The notes beneath the pieces were generated by a model. That model had not been told where the DNA came from. It saw nothing but the letters and a program-made list of their open reading frames with translations, and did not search any database. From the NCBI RefSeq assembly GCF_017305915.1, contig NZ_JAFKJN010000018.1, forward strand, positions 248,001 through 312,000: DNA of 64,000 nucleotides, written 5' to 3'. The translations under genes were made by a program, and so were the position numbers. The first letter of the stretch is position 1. Every line of letters starts with the position of its first letter. The DNA is from Reyranella sp. (GTDB lineage Bacteria > Pseudomonadota > Alphaproteobacteria > Reyranellales > Reyranellaceae). This document shows positions 7,306-18,439 of this stretch, piece by piece.

Positions 7306-8725
7306 CGTCGGGGTGGGGGCCGGTGTCGGGGTCGTCGAGATCGTCGAAATAGCCGTCGGTATGATCGCGATCGCGCGGACGTTCGATTTCCTTATCGATC
7401 CCCTGGCGCGTCAGCACGGCGCCGAAGAAGCCGTCGGTGCCATGCCTGAGGGGCGACAACCGCAGGTACGGCCCGGCCGCGAGCTCCGGCGCCAACTCGA
7501 GCTCGGCGATCGGCGTCACGGCGAACTCGGGATGCCGTTCGAGGAAGGCCTCGATCTGCCGCTCGTTCTCGGCCGGCAGCACCGAGCAGGTCGCATAGAC
7601 CAGCCGGCCGCCCGGCTTCACCAGCCGCGACGCCTGGTCGAGGATATCGGCCTGCTTCGGCACCAGCTCTTCGAGGTCCTTGGGCGCCAAGGTCCAGCGG
7701 CCGTCGGGATTGCGCCGCCACGTGCCGGTGCCGGTGCACGGCGCGTCGACCAGCACGCGGTCGAAGGCGCCTTTTTGCCGCTTAAGCCACTTGGCGTTGT
7801 CGGTTATCGAGCGGCGCTCGACATTGTGCAGGCCGGCGCGGCGCAGGCGCTGGGCGGAGCGGTCGAGCCGCGTCTCCAGCACGTCCATCGCCACCACACG
7901 GCCCTTGTTGTTCATGCCGGCGGCGATCGCCAGCGTCTTGCCGCCGGCGCCGGCGCAATAGTCGGCGACCTGCATGCCCGGCCTCGCGCCGACCAGCACC
8001 GCGATGAGCTGCGAGCCCTCGTCCTGGATCTCGACCAGCCCCTCCTGGAAGGCCGGCCCCGCCACCACCGACAGCCGGCGCTTGAGCCGCAGGCCGTCGG
8101 GCGCGTAGCGCATCGGCTCGGTCTCGATGCCTTCGCCATGCAGCGCCTTGCGCGCCTGCTCCGGCGTCGCCTTGATCCGGTTGACGCGCAGGTCGACCGG
8201 CGGCGGCGTCTCGAGGGCGGCGATCTCGCGGCCCCAGGCGTCGCCGTAGGCATCGCGCAGATGCGGCGCCACCCATTCCTGCACGTTGAGCCGCACCCAG
8301 TCGGGCTGCTCGGGATGGGGCAGCGAATGCCCCTCCATCTGGCGCAGCGCGCGGCGCTCGGCATCGTCGATCGGCGCCGGGCGGTAGCGGCCGCCGTCGA
8401 ACATCGCCTCCAGCTCGGCGAGCTTCACGCCCTCGTGCAGCATCAGGTCGGCCGCGACGATCGCCCGCGCCGAGCGGTCGCCACTTGGCGACCTGTCGGG
8501 ATGGCGCGTGCGCTCGAGCCACCAGTAGAGCTGGCCCCAGCGGCGCAGGATTCCCCAGACGCGATCGGACACGGCGCGGCGGTCGCCGCCGCCGATGAAT
8601 CGGCGGGTGCGGAAGTAGGCGTTGGCGACGCCGTCGGCCGGCCGGGCCCTTCCCTCTCTGAGGGGCTGGCTGACGATCGCGTCCAACAGTTCCATGGTGG
8701 CGGCAACCCGTGCGCCCGGTGTCAC
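7271..8725 (-). CDS. rsmB: RsmB-type rRNA (cytosine-C5)-methyltransferase
   Basis: A 484-residue RsmB/NOL1/NOP2/Sun-family enzyme that would methylate C5 of a cytosine in 16S rRNA (position 967 in E. coli numbering, by family analogy). The SAM-binding loop is DYCAGAGGKTLA. One active-site cysteine is in DAPCTGTGTWRRNPD and the catalytic one in YATCSVLPAEN. The N-terminal third is the helical RNA-binding region. A longer frame reaches 9025, but the GTG at 8725 is preceded by AAAGGA at a 6-base spacing, and the family N-terminus begins here. The acidic tail (DDLDDPDTGPHPDD) is rich in Asp and Pro and overlaps the GNAT start. The exact target base is inferred from homology. Confidence 0.88.
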   Translation of the reverse strand: MTPGARVAATMELLDAIVSQPLREGRARPADGVANAYFRTRRFIGGGDRRAVSDRVWGILRRWGQLYWWLERTRHPDRSPSGDRSARAIVAADLMLHEGVKLAELEAMFDGGRYRPAPIDDAERRALRQMEGHSLPHPEQPDWVRLNVQEWVAPHLRDAYGDAWGREIAALETPPPVDLRVNRIKATPEQARKALHGEGIETEPMRYAPDGLRLKRRLSVVAGPAFQEGLVEIQDEGSQLIAVLVGARPGMQVADYCAGAGGKTLAIAAGMNNKGRVVAMDVLETRLDRSAQRLRRAGLHNVERRSITDNAKWLKRQKGAFDRVLVDAPCTGTGTWRRNPDGRWTLAPKDLEELVPKQADILDQASRLVKPGGRLVYATCSVLPAENERQIEAFLERHPEFAVTPIAELELAPELAAGPYLRLSPLRHGTDGFFGAVLTRQGIDKEIERPRDRDHTDGYFDDLDDPDTGPHPDDVDHDPPRPEE

Positions 8726-8872
8726 AGTCGTTCCTTTCGACCCTGCCGCTACGATGAATGGACCTGCCGCGCAACGGCTAACTCTGCGGCCAACTCTGCG
8801 ACCAACTCTGCGCGCGCTGCGCGCAGGCTCTCGGCGCCCTGCCCGCGACCGCAATGGGCTATGGTGGCCGCG

Positions 8873-9898
8873 ATGAGAGAGTGGATCGGGCGGACCGGCC
8901 TTGCCATCGCGGCCGTCGTGTTGACGTTTGGCGTGCTGGAGATCGGGCTGCGCGCCGTTTACGGCTGGCCGCCTTGGGACAACCTGGTGCTCAACGCGCG
9001 GCAAGTGCTGGCCGACCGCGAGCACAGCCGCTTCATCGACGATCCCCTGCTAGGCTACGAGCCCAGGCCCGGCTACACGGCGGCCGGCGTCACCTTCGAC
9101 GGCGAGGGCTTCCGATTGACCGGCGAGGCCCGGCCCGGCCCGGCCCTGCTGGCCGTCGGCGATTCCTACACCTACGGCGACGAGGTGAGCGACGGCGAGA
9201 CCTGGCCCGCCCATCTGCAGCGGCTCGGCGGCGCGCGCGTGCTCAATGCCGGGGTGAGCGGCTACGGCTTCGACCAGAGCGTGCTGCGCGCCGAGAAGGT
9301 CGCGGCGGGCCGCGCGCTGTCGGCGATCGTGGTCGGCTTCATCGCCGACGACATCCGCCGCACCGAGATGAGCCGGCTGTGGGGCGCCAACAAGCCCTAC
9401 TTCGACATCGCCGGGGACCGCCTGGTGCTGCGCAACGTGCCGGTGCCGCCGCGGCCCGATCCGCGCACGACGCTTTCGATCTGGCAGCGCACGCTCGGCC
9501 ATTCGTTCCTGGTCGACTTCGTGCTGCGCCGGCTGGACCTGCTGCACGACTGGTTCGGCGACCACATCCGCGTCCACGGCGAGGGCGAGGGCGAGCGCAT
9601 CGCCTGCCTGCTGGCGGGCCGGCTGGCCGAGCTGCAGCAGATCAGCGGCGCGCGCGTGCTGCTGATGGCGCAGTACGATCCGGTGGTCTGGCAGGATCCC
9701 AAGTTCGCCGCCGAGCAGCGGCGCCTGACCGCCGGCGTGCTGCGCTGCGGTCAACGGGCCGGCCTCGGCGTGCTCGACACCTTCGAGCCGCTGGCCCGCG
9801 CCGAGCCCAAGCACCTCTACGGCCTGTGGCACATGAACGACGCCGGCAACCGGCTGATCGCTGCGCTGGTCGCGGCGGCGCTGAACGGCGCGCCCTGA
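8873..9898 (+). CDS. Membrane-anchored SGNH/GDSL-type hydrolase, first tandem copy
   Basis: A 341-residue protein with one N-terminal hydrophobic segment (about residues 7-24) that should anchor it with the catalytic part in the periplasm. The block I nucleophile motif is VGDSYTYGDE. Block III is probably NAGVSGYGFDQ. The C-terminal His lies in LWHMNDAGN. Members of this fold remove or transfer acyl esters on glycans. It is closely similar to the next gene along its whole length (shared FIADDIRR/FIADDVRR, RNVPVPP, DPR-TTL/STL, GEGERIAC/GEGERLAC), so the pair is a tandem duplication. An ATG at 8861 is an alternative start. It diverges from rsmB. The substrate is unknown. Confidence 0.75.
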   Translation: MREWIGRTGLAIAAVVLTFGVLEIGLRAVYGWPPWDNLVLNARQVLADREHSRFIDDPLLGYEPRPGYTAAGVTFDGEGFRLTGEARPGPALLAVGDSYTYGDEVSDGETWPAHLQRLGGARVLNAGVSGYGFDQSVLRAEKVAAGRALSAIVVGFIADDIRRTEMSRLWGANKPYFDIAGDRLVLRNVPVPPRPDPRTTLSIWQRTLGHSFLVDFVLRRLDLLHDWFGDHIRVHGEGEGERIACLLAGRLAELQQISGARVLLMAQYDPVVWQDPKFAAEQRRLTAGVLRCGQRAGLGVLDTFEPLARAEPKHLYGLWHMNDAGNRLIAALVAAALNGAP

Positions 9899-9899
9899 G

Positions 9900-10970
9900 A
9901 TGGCCGGACGCCTCGCGCTTCTGGTCGGCTCGATCCTGTTCAGCCTGGTCGTGCTGGAGCTCGGCGTGCGCGCCCTCGACGGCTGGGACGGCCTCACCCA
10001 CTGGCCCAACCTGGTGCTGAAGCAGCGCAACGACAGCTGGGCCCGCGGCGACAGCAGCCGCGCCGTGCCCGATCCGCGGCTGGGCTTCGTCGGCCGGCCT
10101 GGCTACCGCTCGGGCGGCGACGGCGCGCTCACCTACGACGCGCACGGCCTGCGGCCGACGCCGGCGCCGGAGGGCATAGCGCTCGCCGAGCCGCCGGTTC
10201 TGGTGGTGGGCGATTCGTTCGCGCATGGCGACGAGGTGCGCGACGGCGAGAGCTGGCCGGCGCGGCTGCAGCCGCTGATCGGCCGCCGCGTGATCAACGC
10301 CGCGATGAGCGGCTACGGCATCGACCAGATGGTGCTGCGCGCCGAGATCGTGGCGAAAGAGGCGAAGCCCGCGGCGATCATCCTGAGCTTCATCGCCGAC
10401 GACGTGCGGCGGGCCGAGATGAAGCGCGTCTGGGGCGCCGAGAAGCCGTACTTCGAGCCGGTGAACGGCGAGCTGGTCGAGCGCAACGTGCCGGTGCCGC
10501 CCTCGCCCGACCCGCGCTCCACGCTCGACCTCTGGCAGCGGCTGTTCGGCTGGTCGGTGCTGCTCGACACCGTGCTGCGCCCCTGGGGCTGGCAATACGA
10601 ATGGGCGATCGACCATGTGCGCGTGCTGCCGCACGGCGAGGGCGAGCGCCTCGCCTGCCCCCTCTTCAAGCGGCTGGCGGCGATCGGCGTGCCGGTGCTG
10701 GTGGTGGCGGAGTACGACTCGTTCCACTGGCGGGACGAGAGCTGGCGCCGGGTGACGCGGAAGACCGATGACGCGGTGCTGGCCTGCGCCGGAGCGGCGG
10801 GGCTGGCGACCCTCGACCTGTTCGAGACCATCGACGAGGGCGTGCGCCGGCAGGGCCTGGGAACGATCTACCGCCGCGGCCATCCCTCGCCCATCGGCAC
10901 CGAGCTGGCGGCGAAACGCATCGCCGCCGAGCTCGCGGCGCGTCACATCCCGCCGGCCACCGCGCGGTAA
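9900..10970 (+). CDS. Membrane-anchored SGNH/GDSL-type hydrolase, second tandem copy
   Basis: The 356-residue paralogue of the preceding gene starts one base after its stop, so they form a two-gene operon. The N-terminal hydrophobic anchor is about residues 4-23. The nucleophile motif is VGDSFAHGDEVRDGESW. The segment NAAMSGYGIDQMVLRAE matches NAGVSGYGFDQSVLRAE of the first copy. The C-terminal catalytic His is in RRGHPSPIG, more like the usual DxxH block than the first copy. The predicted location is the periplasmic face of the inner membrane, with a probable role in acyl-ester transfer or hydrolysis on a surface glycan. No linked acyltransferase lies next to it. Coordinates and start are well supported by the tight spacing. 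Confidence 0.78.
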   Translation: MAGRLALLVGSILFSLVVLELGVRALDGWDGLTHWPNLVLKQRNDSWARGDSSRAVPDPRLGFVGRPGYRSGGDGALTYDAHGLRPTPAPEGIALAEPPVLVVGDSFAHGDEVRDGESWPARLQPLIGRRVINAAMSGYGIDQMVLRAEIVAKEAKPAAIILSFIADDVRRAEMKRVWGAEKPYFEPVNGELVERNVPVPPSPDPRSTLDLWQRLFGWSVLLDTVLRPWGWQYEWAIDHVRVLPHGEGERLACPLFKRLAAIGVPVLVVAEYDSFHWRDESWRRVTRKTDDAVLACAGAAGLATLDLFETIDEGVRRQGLGTIYRRGHPSPIGTELAAKRIAAELAARHIPPATAR

Positions 10971-10995
10971 TCCGCGCGCTCGCGCGATGTCACAA

Positions 10996-13146
<2,151 letters not shown>

Positions 13147-13215
13147 TCACACAGCTTGGAAATCAGGCTCGGTGGAGTATGGTGCCGGCCGTTTCGCCGG
13201 GATGATGACGAGAGA

Positions 13216-14220
13216 ATGAAAAGCGCGCTGAAGAACATCGTCCTGGTGGCGGTCGTGCTCGTGGTCTGCGGCCTTCTGCTCGAGGCGATGACGCGGCTGT
13301 TCGTCGACGACGGCATGACCTACGAGCTCGAGATGTGGAAGTACGCGACCCAGGTGAAGGAGCGCGACTTTCGTCCCGACATGGGCCACAAGCACGGCGC
13401 CAACCGCAGCGCCTCGCTGATGAGCGTGCCGGTGCGCACCGAGGCGCACGGTTTCCGCGGCCCCGCGATCGGCGAGCAGGCGGCGCCGGGCGTGGCGCGC
13501 ATCGCCTTCGTCGGCGATTCGACGACCATGGGCTGGGGCGTCGCCGAGCAGGACACCTTCGCGCATCTGGTGATCGACAAGCTCGCCAGGCAAGGCCGCA
13601 AGGTCGACGGCTTCAACGAGGGCGTCGGCAACTGGAACACCGCCCAGGAGCTGACGAACTTCAAGGACACCGGGATGAAGATGAAGCCCGACATCGTCGT
13701 GCTGACCTACTTCATCAACGACGGCGAGCCGATGCCGACCTATCCCAAGGAGAGCTGGCTCGATCTGCATTCGGCGGCGTGGATCGTGCTGAACTACCGC
13801 CTCGATTCGCTGATCCGCCAGTTCGGCCCGCGGCCCGACTGGAGGCATTACTATCGCAACCTCTACCGCGACGACGCACCCGGCTGGCAGGCGACACAGA
13901 AAGCGCTCGGGGAGTTCGGCCAGATCGCCAAGTCCACCGGCATCAAGATCATCGTCTTCCACCTGCCCGAGCTGCGCGAGCTCGAGCCCTATCCCTTCCA
14001 GGACGTGACCGACAAGGTGAAGAAGGCTGTCGACGCCGCCGGCCTGCCCTTCGTCGACCTGCTGCCGACGGTCGAGAAGATGGATCCGTCGAGCCTGTGG
14101 GTAACCGTCCCCGACCCACATCCCAACAGCAAGGCCGACGCCGCCTTCACCGACGGCATGATCAAGCAGTTGCTGCCGGTGCTCGACGACCTCTGCCGCA
14201 CCCAGCAGAAGGGCTGCTAG
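13216..14220 (+). CDS. Membrane-anchored SGNH/GDSL-type hydrolase, third copy
   Basis: A 334-residue protein. An N-terminal hydrophobic helix (about residues 8-24) is followed by a periplasmic SGNH fold: nucleophile block [18 protein letters not shown], Gly/Asn blocks around [12 protein letters not shown] and TYFINDGEP, and catalytic Asp/His in [10 protein letters not shown]. It shares the fold and the anchor with the tandem pair at 8873-10970 but is more distant in sequence, so it is a separate paralogue. An in-frame start upstream at 13156 would cross the promoter region; the ATG at 13216 places the basic residue and hydrophobic segment correctly. Its stop overlaps the convergent rlmE stop by 4 bases. 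The substrate is unknown. Confidence 0.75.
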   Translation: MKSALKNIVLVAVVLVVCGLLLEAMTRLFVDDGMTYELEMWKYATQVKERDFRPDMGHKHGANRSASLMSVPVRTEAHGFRGPAIGEQAAPGVARIAFVGDSTTMGWGVAEQDTFAHLVIDKLARQGRKVDGFNEGVGNWNTAQELTNFKDTGMKMKPDIVVLTYFINDGEPMPTYPKESWLDLHSAAWIVLNYRLDSLIRQFGPRPDWRHYYRNLYRDDAPGWQATQKALGEFGQIAKSTGIKIIVFHLPELRELEPYPFQDVTDKVKKAVDAAGLPFVDLLPTVEKMDPSSLWVTVPDPHPNSKADAAFTDGMIKQLLPVLDDLCRTQQKGC

Positions 14221-14939
14221 CGAGCGCCTGCTCCGCCGCGGAATCCCGTCGCGACCACGTACATCTCCGCTGAATCGGTGCGGCTGGCCTCGGGCTTGAC
14301 GTGCTTCACCTTGACGAAGTCACGCTTCAGGCGATCGAGCAGCTGGCGCTCGGTGCCGCCGCGCAGCACCTTGGCGACGAAGCTGCCGCCGGGCTTCAGC
14401 ACCTCTGACGCGAAATCGTGCGCCGCCTCGGCCAGCCCCATGATGCGCAGATGGTCGATCTGCGGATCGCCGGTCGCCGCGGCCGCCATGTCGCTCAGCA
14501 CCACGTCGGCCGGGCCGCCGAGATGCGCCTTCAGCACCTCGGGCGCATCGTCGTCGTAGAAATCCTTGGCCAGCACCGTGGCGCCGGCGATCGGCTCGAC
14601 CGGCGTGAGGTCGATGCCGACCACCACGCCGCCGCTGCGCTCGGGCCGCACCCGCTCGACCGCGACCTGGGTCCAGCCGCCCGGCGCCGCGCCGAGATCG
14701 ACCACCCGCGCCCCGGGCTTGAGGAAGCGGAACTGGTCGTCGAGCTGCAGCAGCTTGAAGGCGGCGCGCGAGCGATAGCCGCGCTTCTTCGCCTCGACGA
14801 CATAGGGATCGTTGAGCTGGCGCTGCAGCCAGCGCTGCGACGAGGTGGTGCGGCCACGCGCGGTCTTCACGCGCACCGTGGCGGCCCTGCCCGTCGGCAG
14901 ACTTCCCGTCGGCCGGCTCCCCTTGCCCTTCTTCTTCAT
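14217..14939 (-). CDS. rlmE: RlmE/FtsJ-type 23S rRNA 2'-O-methyltransferase
   Basis: A 240-residue SAM-dependent enzyme that 2'-O-methylates a uridine of 23S rRNA (U2552 in E. coli, by family analogy). The FtsJ core reads [14 protein letters not shown], the SAM motif [15 protein letters not shown], the catalytic-tetrad region [12 protein letters not shown], and the lysine near [12 protein letters not shown]. The basic N-terminal extension ([11 protein letters not shown]) is common in alphaproteobacteria. The ATG at 14939 begins after the upstream ppx stop; an ATG at 14978 would overlap ppx. Neither has a clear ribosome binding site, so the start is uncertain. It is probably co-transcribed with ppx, 4 bases upstream. 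Confidence 0.92.
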   Translation of the reverse strand: MKKKGKGSRPTGSLPTGRAATVRVKTARGRTTSSQRWLQRQLNDPYVVEAKKRGYRSRAAFKLLQLDDQFRFLKPGARVVDLGAAPGGWTQVAVERVRPERSGGVVVGIDLTPVEPIAGATVLAKDFYDDDAPEVLKAHLGGPADVVLSDMAAAATGDPQIDHLRIMGLAEAAHDFASEVLKPGGSFVAKVLRGGTERQLLDRLKRDFVKVKHVKPEASRTDSAEMYVVATGFRGGAGAR

Positions 14940-14943
14940 GGGA

Positions 14944-16026
14944 TCAGCCGGGCTGGCGGCGGTGGTGCGGATCGGCATCGCGGTCGGCCTGGCGCATCAG
15001 GTCCATCAGCACGCCCTCGCGCAGGCCGCGATCGGCGACGGTGACCATCGTTGCCGGCCACTGCCGGCATACCGCCTCGAGGATCGCGCCTCCGGCCAGG
15101 GCGAGATCGGCACGGTCGGTGCCGATACAGGGCAAGGTGGTGAGCTCGTCAACCGACATCACCGAAAGTTGGTCGCAGACGCGCAGGATCGATTCGTGGC
15201 TGAGCCGCGAGCCGTCGACCAGGGTGCGGTTGTAGCGCTTCAGCCCGAGGTGATGGGCGCTGACCGTGGTGACCGTGCCCGACGCCCCGATCATCTGGAC
15301 CTCGCCGCGCTGGACGGCACCGCCGATGCTGTGGCGGGCGCAGAACGGCCGCAGGTCGGCGCGGATGCGCGCCACCATCTCGTCGTAGCAGGCGCGCTCG
15401 ACCCGCCGCTCGCGCGGATGGCCGTGCACGCACGACTCGGTGAGCGTCACGACACCCCACGGCACCGAGGTCATGTCGATCAGCTCGATCGAGGTGCCGC
15501 CGCAGCGGCCGCCGCTCCGGCCGACCTTGATCCAGCTCACCTCGGTCGAACCGCCGCCGATGTCGATCAGCAGGCCATAGGGCACGTCCGGATCGAGCAG
15601 GTTCTCGCAGCTCGCGAGCGCCAGCCGCGCCTCCTCGGCGGGCGGGATGACCTCGAAGCGCAGGCCGGTACGGGCATGGACGACGCCCAGGAAGTCCTCG
15701 CCGTTGCAGGCACGCCGGCAGGCCTCGGTGGCGATGTGGCGGGCACGCGTGACGCGATGACGCTCGATCTTGGAGGCGCAGACATCCAGCGCCTCCAAGG
15801 TGCGATCGATCGCCTCGCCGCACAGCGTTCCGCTCAGCGCCACGCCTTCGCCCAGCCGGACCGGCCGCGAATAGGCATCGAGCACCTCGAAGCCGTCGAC
15901 GGACGCCCGGGCCACCAGGAGCCGGCAATTGTTGGTGCCGAGATCGATGGCGGCGAAGGTGTGCGCGAAACGACCGCTGTGCCAGCCTCCCTTTTGCCTT
16001 TGATCCGGCGTTAGGTCCCCGGCCAT
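14944..16026 (-). CDS. Ppx/GppA family exopolyphosphatase
   Basis: A 360-residue single-module member of the Ppx/GppA phosphatase family (actin-like ATPase fold). The phosphate-1 motif is [15 protein letters not shown] near residue 26, the phosphate-2 motif is [14 protein letters not shown], and the adenosine-side loop is ASGTVTTV. The enzyme should hydrolyse polyphosphate or pppGpp in the cytoplasm; sequence alone does not distinguish these. Length is typical for the short alphaproteobacterial form lacking the C-terminal HD-like half. It forms a transcription unit with rlmE behind it. The start has only a weak purine-rich sequence upstream, and an internal start near the first motif is possible. 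Confidence 0.92.
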   Translation of the reverse strand: MAGDLTPDQRQKGGWHSGRFAHTFAAIDLGTNNCRLLVARASVDGFEVLDAYSRPVRLGEGVALSGTLCGEAIDRTLEALDVCASKIERHRVTRARHIATEACRRACNGEDFLGVVHARTGLRFEVIPPAEEARLALASCENLLDPDVPYGLLIDIGGGSTEVSWIKVGRSGGRCGGTSIELIDMTSVPWGVVTLTESCVHGHPRERRVERACYDEMVARIRADLRPFCARHSIGGAVQRGEVQMIGASGTVTTVSAHHLGLKRYNRTLVDGSRLSHESILRVCDQLSVMSVDELTTLPCIGTDRADLALAGGAILEAVCRQWPATMVTVADRGLREGVLMDLMRQADRDADPHHRRQPG

Positions 16027-16255
16027 TCCGATCTCTTGTTTCTTCTGTTCGGATGGTAACCGAGGACGGGCCCCGGACCAAATGCCGCGCCACAGCCCGG
16101 CTGCACCCGGCGGTCTCCCGCGAACTGCGGCAAGCCCGCCGCAAGCGACGGAAAGACACGGGATTCCAGTGCCATCGTCGTCAACACTTCATGCATGGTC
16201 ACTGGACCCGACAGCGCCCCCGCGCTACCCTTGCGCGATTTTCTAAGGGGGCTGA
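16027..16255. other. Divergent intergenic region between ppx and the ACP-FkbH operon
   Basis: There is no gene in these 229 bases that I can support. They must contain the promoters for ppx (minus) and for the acyl carrier protein operon (plus). The ribosome binding site AAGGGGGCTGA lies directly before the GTG at 16256. I see no strong consensus promoter and no inverted repeat worth naming. Confidence 0.4.
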
Positions 16256-16498
16256 GTGGGACGGGGTGAGGTTTACGAACGCCTGAAGAAGATCTTTCTC
16301 GACGTATTTGATTCAGAGACCGAAATAGGCGACCGGACCACGGCCGCCGATGTCGAAGGGTGGGACAGCCTGAGCCACATCCGGCTCATTCTCGCCGTCG
16401 AGAAGGAATTCCGTGTGCGTTTCGCGGCATCGGAAGTCGGCATGTTGAAGAATGTCGGCGAGCTTGTGGGGCTCATCACAGCCAAAGCGGGGAGCTGA
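16256..16498 (+). CDS. Acyl carrier protein of the FkbH-MBOAT cassette
   Basis: An 80-residue acyl carrier protein. The phosphopantetheine attachment motif is GWDSLSHI, with the serine at about residue 38, inside the usual helix II context (VEGWDSLSHIRLILAVEKEF). The start is a GTG with AAGGGG about 7 bases upstream; no ATG fits. It needs a phosphopantetheinyl transferase encoded elsewhere. It is the first gene of a plus-strand operon with FkbH (9 bases later), MBOAT and an SGNH-like protein. The inferred role is to carry the three-carbon acyl group loaded by FkbH to the MBOAT acyltransferase, as DltC carries D-alanine to DltB. Confidence 0.9.
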   Translation: MGRGEVYERLKKIFLDVFDSETEIGDRTTAADVEGWDSLSHIRLILAVEKEFRVRFAASEVGMLKNVGELVGLITAKAGS

Positions 16499-16507
16499 GC
16501 GGTCGCC

Positions 16508-18439
16508 ATGACGTGGTCTCTTCCGGAGCTGCCGTGGCTGCCCGCGGCAGAGGAGTTTCGCGAGCGGTGTCGCGCCGTCGACCCTGCCTCGAGCGGCGCG
16601 GATAGCGAGCTTCGGCGCCTTGCCAACCATACCCTCGACATCAACCAGCTCAGCCAGCTCGCCCGCCTCCTCGGCCGCTGCGAGGCCGCCGGCAACGCGC
16701 TGAAGACCCTCGGCACCGTCCGCCTCGCCCTGCTCGGCAACGGCACCCTCTCCTTGCTGGCGCCGGCAATCCGCGCCACGGGCCTGCGTCACGGCCTGCG
16801 GGTCGAAGTGCTCGAGGCGCCGTTCGGCGCCGTCGCCCAGGAGGCGCTCGACGCCCAGTCAACGGTGAGCCAGTGGAAGCCCGACCTGGCGCTACTGGCG
16901 ATCGACCATCGTGCACTACCCTTGATTGAAAGTATCGACAATCCGGGCCAGTCGGAAAACGGCGTCGTCGACAGCTTGTCCCTCATCCAGACGCTGCGGA
17001 CCAACCTGCGCGAGAATGCGGGTGCCGCCTCGATCGTCCAGACCGTGCCGAGCGTCCCGGCCGCGCTGTTCGGCAGCTTCGATGCCGCCCTGCCTGGTAC
17101 CCTCGGGCGCGCGATCGACGGCTTCAACCGCGAGCTGGCCGATTCGATCGGCGCCAGCGGCGACCTGCTGTTCGACGTCGCGTCGCTTGCCGCCACCGTC
17201 GGCCTCGACCGCTGGCACGACTCAGCCAACTGGAACCACGGCAAGCTGCCGTTCGACCCGCACCTGACCCCGCTCTACGCCGACCACCTGTGCCGCCTGC
17301 TCGCCGCCTATCGCGGCAAGAGCCGCAAGGTGCTGGTGCTCGATCTCGACAACACGTTGTGGGGCGGCGTGATCGGCGACGATGGCCTCGAGGGCATCGC
17401 GCTCGGCAACGGCAGCGCGCTGGGCGAGGCCTTCCTGTCGGTGCAGCAGATGGCGCTGCGGCTGCGTCAGCGCGGCATCGTGCTGGCAGTGTCGTCGAAG
17501 AACGACGAGGCGCGCGCCTTGGAGCCCTTCCGCAGCCATCCCGAGATGCTGCTGCACGAGAACCACATCGCCTGCTTCCAGGCCAACTGGGAGGACAAGG
17601 CGACCAACATCCGCGCCATCGCCGAGGAGCTGTCGCTCGGCCTCGACTCGTTCGTCTTCCTCGACGACAACCCGGCCGAACGCGCGCTGGTCCGCCGCTT
17701 CCTGCCGCAGGTCGCGGTGCCGGAGCTGCCAGCCGATCCGTCGCAATACGCCTCGACGATCTGGGCGGCGGGCTATTTCGAGGCGATCGCCTACTCGTCC
17801 GAGGACGGCAAGCGGGCCGACGACTATCAGGCCAATGCCAGCCGCCGAAAGCTCGAGGGCGCCGCCGGCGACCTCGACGGCTACCTGCGGTCGCTCAAGA
17901 TGAAGATCCACTTCGCGCCGTTCGACGATCCCGGTCGCGCACGGATCTCGCAGCTCATCAACAAGTCCAACCAGTTCAACCTGACCACCCGGCGCTATTC
18001 GGAGGTCGATGTCTCCGATATGCAGCGCCAGGCCGGCATCTTCACCCTGCAGGTCCGCCTTGCCGACATGTTCGGCGACAACGGCATGATCTGCGTCATC
18101 GTCTGCCGCGCCGAAGGCTCGATCTGGGAGATCGATACTTGGCTGATGAGCTGCCGCGTGCTGAAGCGGCGCGTCGAGGAAGCCGTGCTGCAGGAGATCG
18201 TCACCCAGGCCCGCCAGGCCGGGATCAAGACCGTGGTCGGCCGCTACATCCCGACCGAGCGCAACGGCATGGTGCGCGAACACTACAAGACGCTGGGCTT
18301 CGATCTGGTCGAGCAAAGCGATGGCGGTGAGAGCGTCTGGCGCCTCGACGTCGCCTCGACGGCGGACAAGAGCCTGCCCATGCAGGTGATCCGCGAAGGC
18401 TTCACCCCGGTCATCCTCGACAGCGCCGCGGCCGAATGA
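16508..18439 (+). CDS. FkbH-like HAD-family protein (glyceryl-ACP loading type)
   Basis: A 643-residue protein. The N-terminal part (about 50-270) is an SGNH-like or helper region. The HAD core begins near residue 279 with VLDLDNTLWGGVIGDDG, continues with SSKNDEA and contains the second acidic motif FLDDNPAERALV. The C-terminal third (about 470-620) is GNAT-like and holds INKSNQFNLTTRRYSE, a signature of FkbH proteins. Studied family members take 1,3-bisphosphoglycerate and load a glyceryl unit onto an acyl carrier protein. An ACP gene directly precedes it, which supports that chemistry here, though the acyl unit is inferred. Its stop overlaps the MBOAT start (ATGA), indicating translational coupling. 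Confidence 0.9.
   Translation: MTWSLPELPWLPAAEEFRERCRAVDPASSGADSELRRLANHTLDINQLSQLARLLGRCEAAGNALKTLGTVRLALLGNGTLSLLAPAIRATGLRHGLRVEVLEAPFGAVAQEALDAQSTVSQWKPDLALLAIDHRALPLIESIDNPGQSENGVVDSLSLIQTLRTNLRENAGAASIVQTVPSVPAALFGSFDAALPGTLGRAIDGFNRELADSIGASGDLLFDVASLAATVGLDRWHDSANWNHGKLPFDPHLTPLYADHLCRLLAAYRGKSRKVLVLDLDNTLWGGVIGDDGLEGIALGNGSALGEAFLSVQQMALRLRQRGIVLAVSSKNDEARALEPFRSHPEMLLHENHIACFQANWEDKATNIRAIAEELSLGLDSFVFLDDNPAERALVRRFLPQVAVPELPADPSQYASTIWAAGYFEAIAYSSEDGKRADDYQANASRRKLEGAAGDLDGYLRSLKMKIHFAPFDDPGRARISQLINKSNQFNLTTRRYSEVDVSDMQRQAGIFTLQVRLADMFGDNGMICVIVCRAEGSIWEIDTWLMSCRVLKRRVEEAVLQEIVTQARQAGIKTVVGRYIPTERNGMVREHYKTLGFDLVEQSDGGESVWRLDVASTADKSLPMQVIREGFTPVILDSAAAE

Noticed and set aside
7295-8872. 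Plus-strand frame opposite rsmB, in frame with the SGNH gene
   Set aside because: The upstream part mirrors rsmB and encodes no domain; only the part from 8873 is a real protein.
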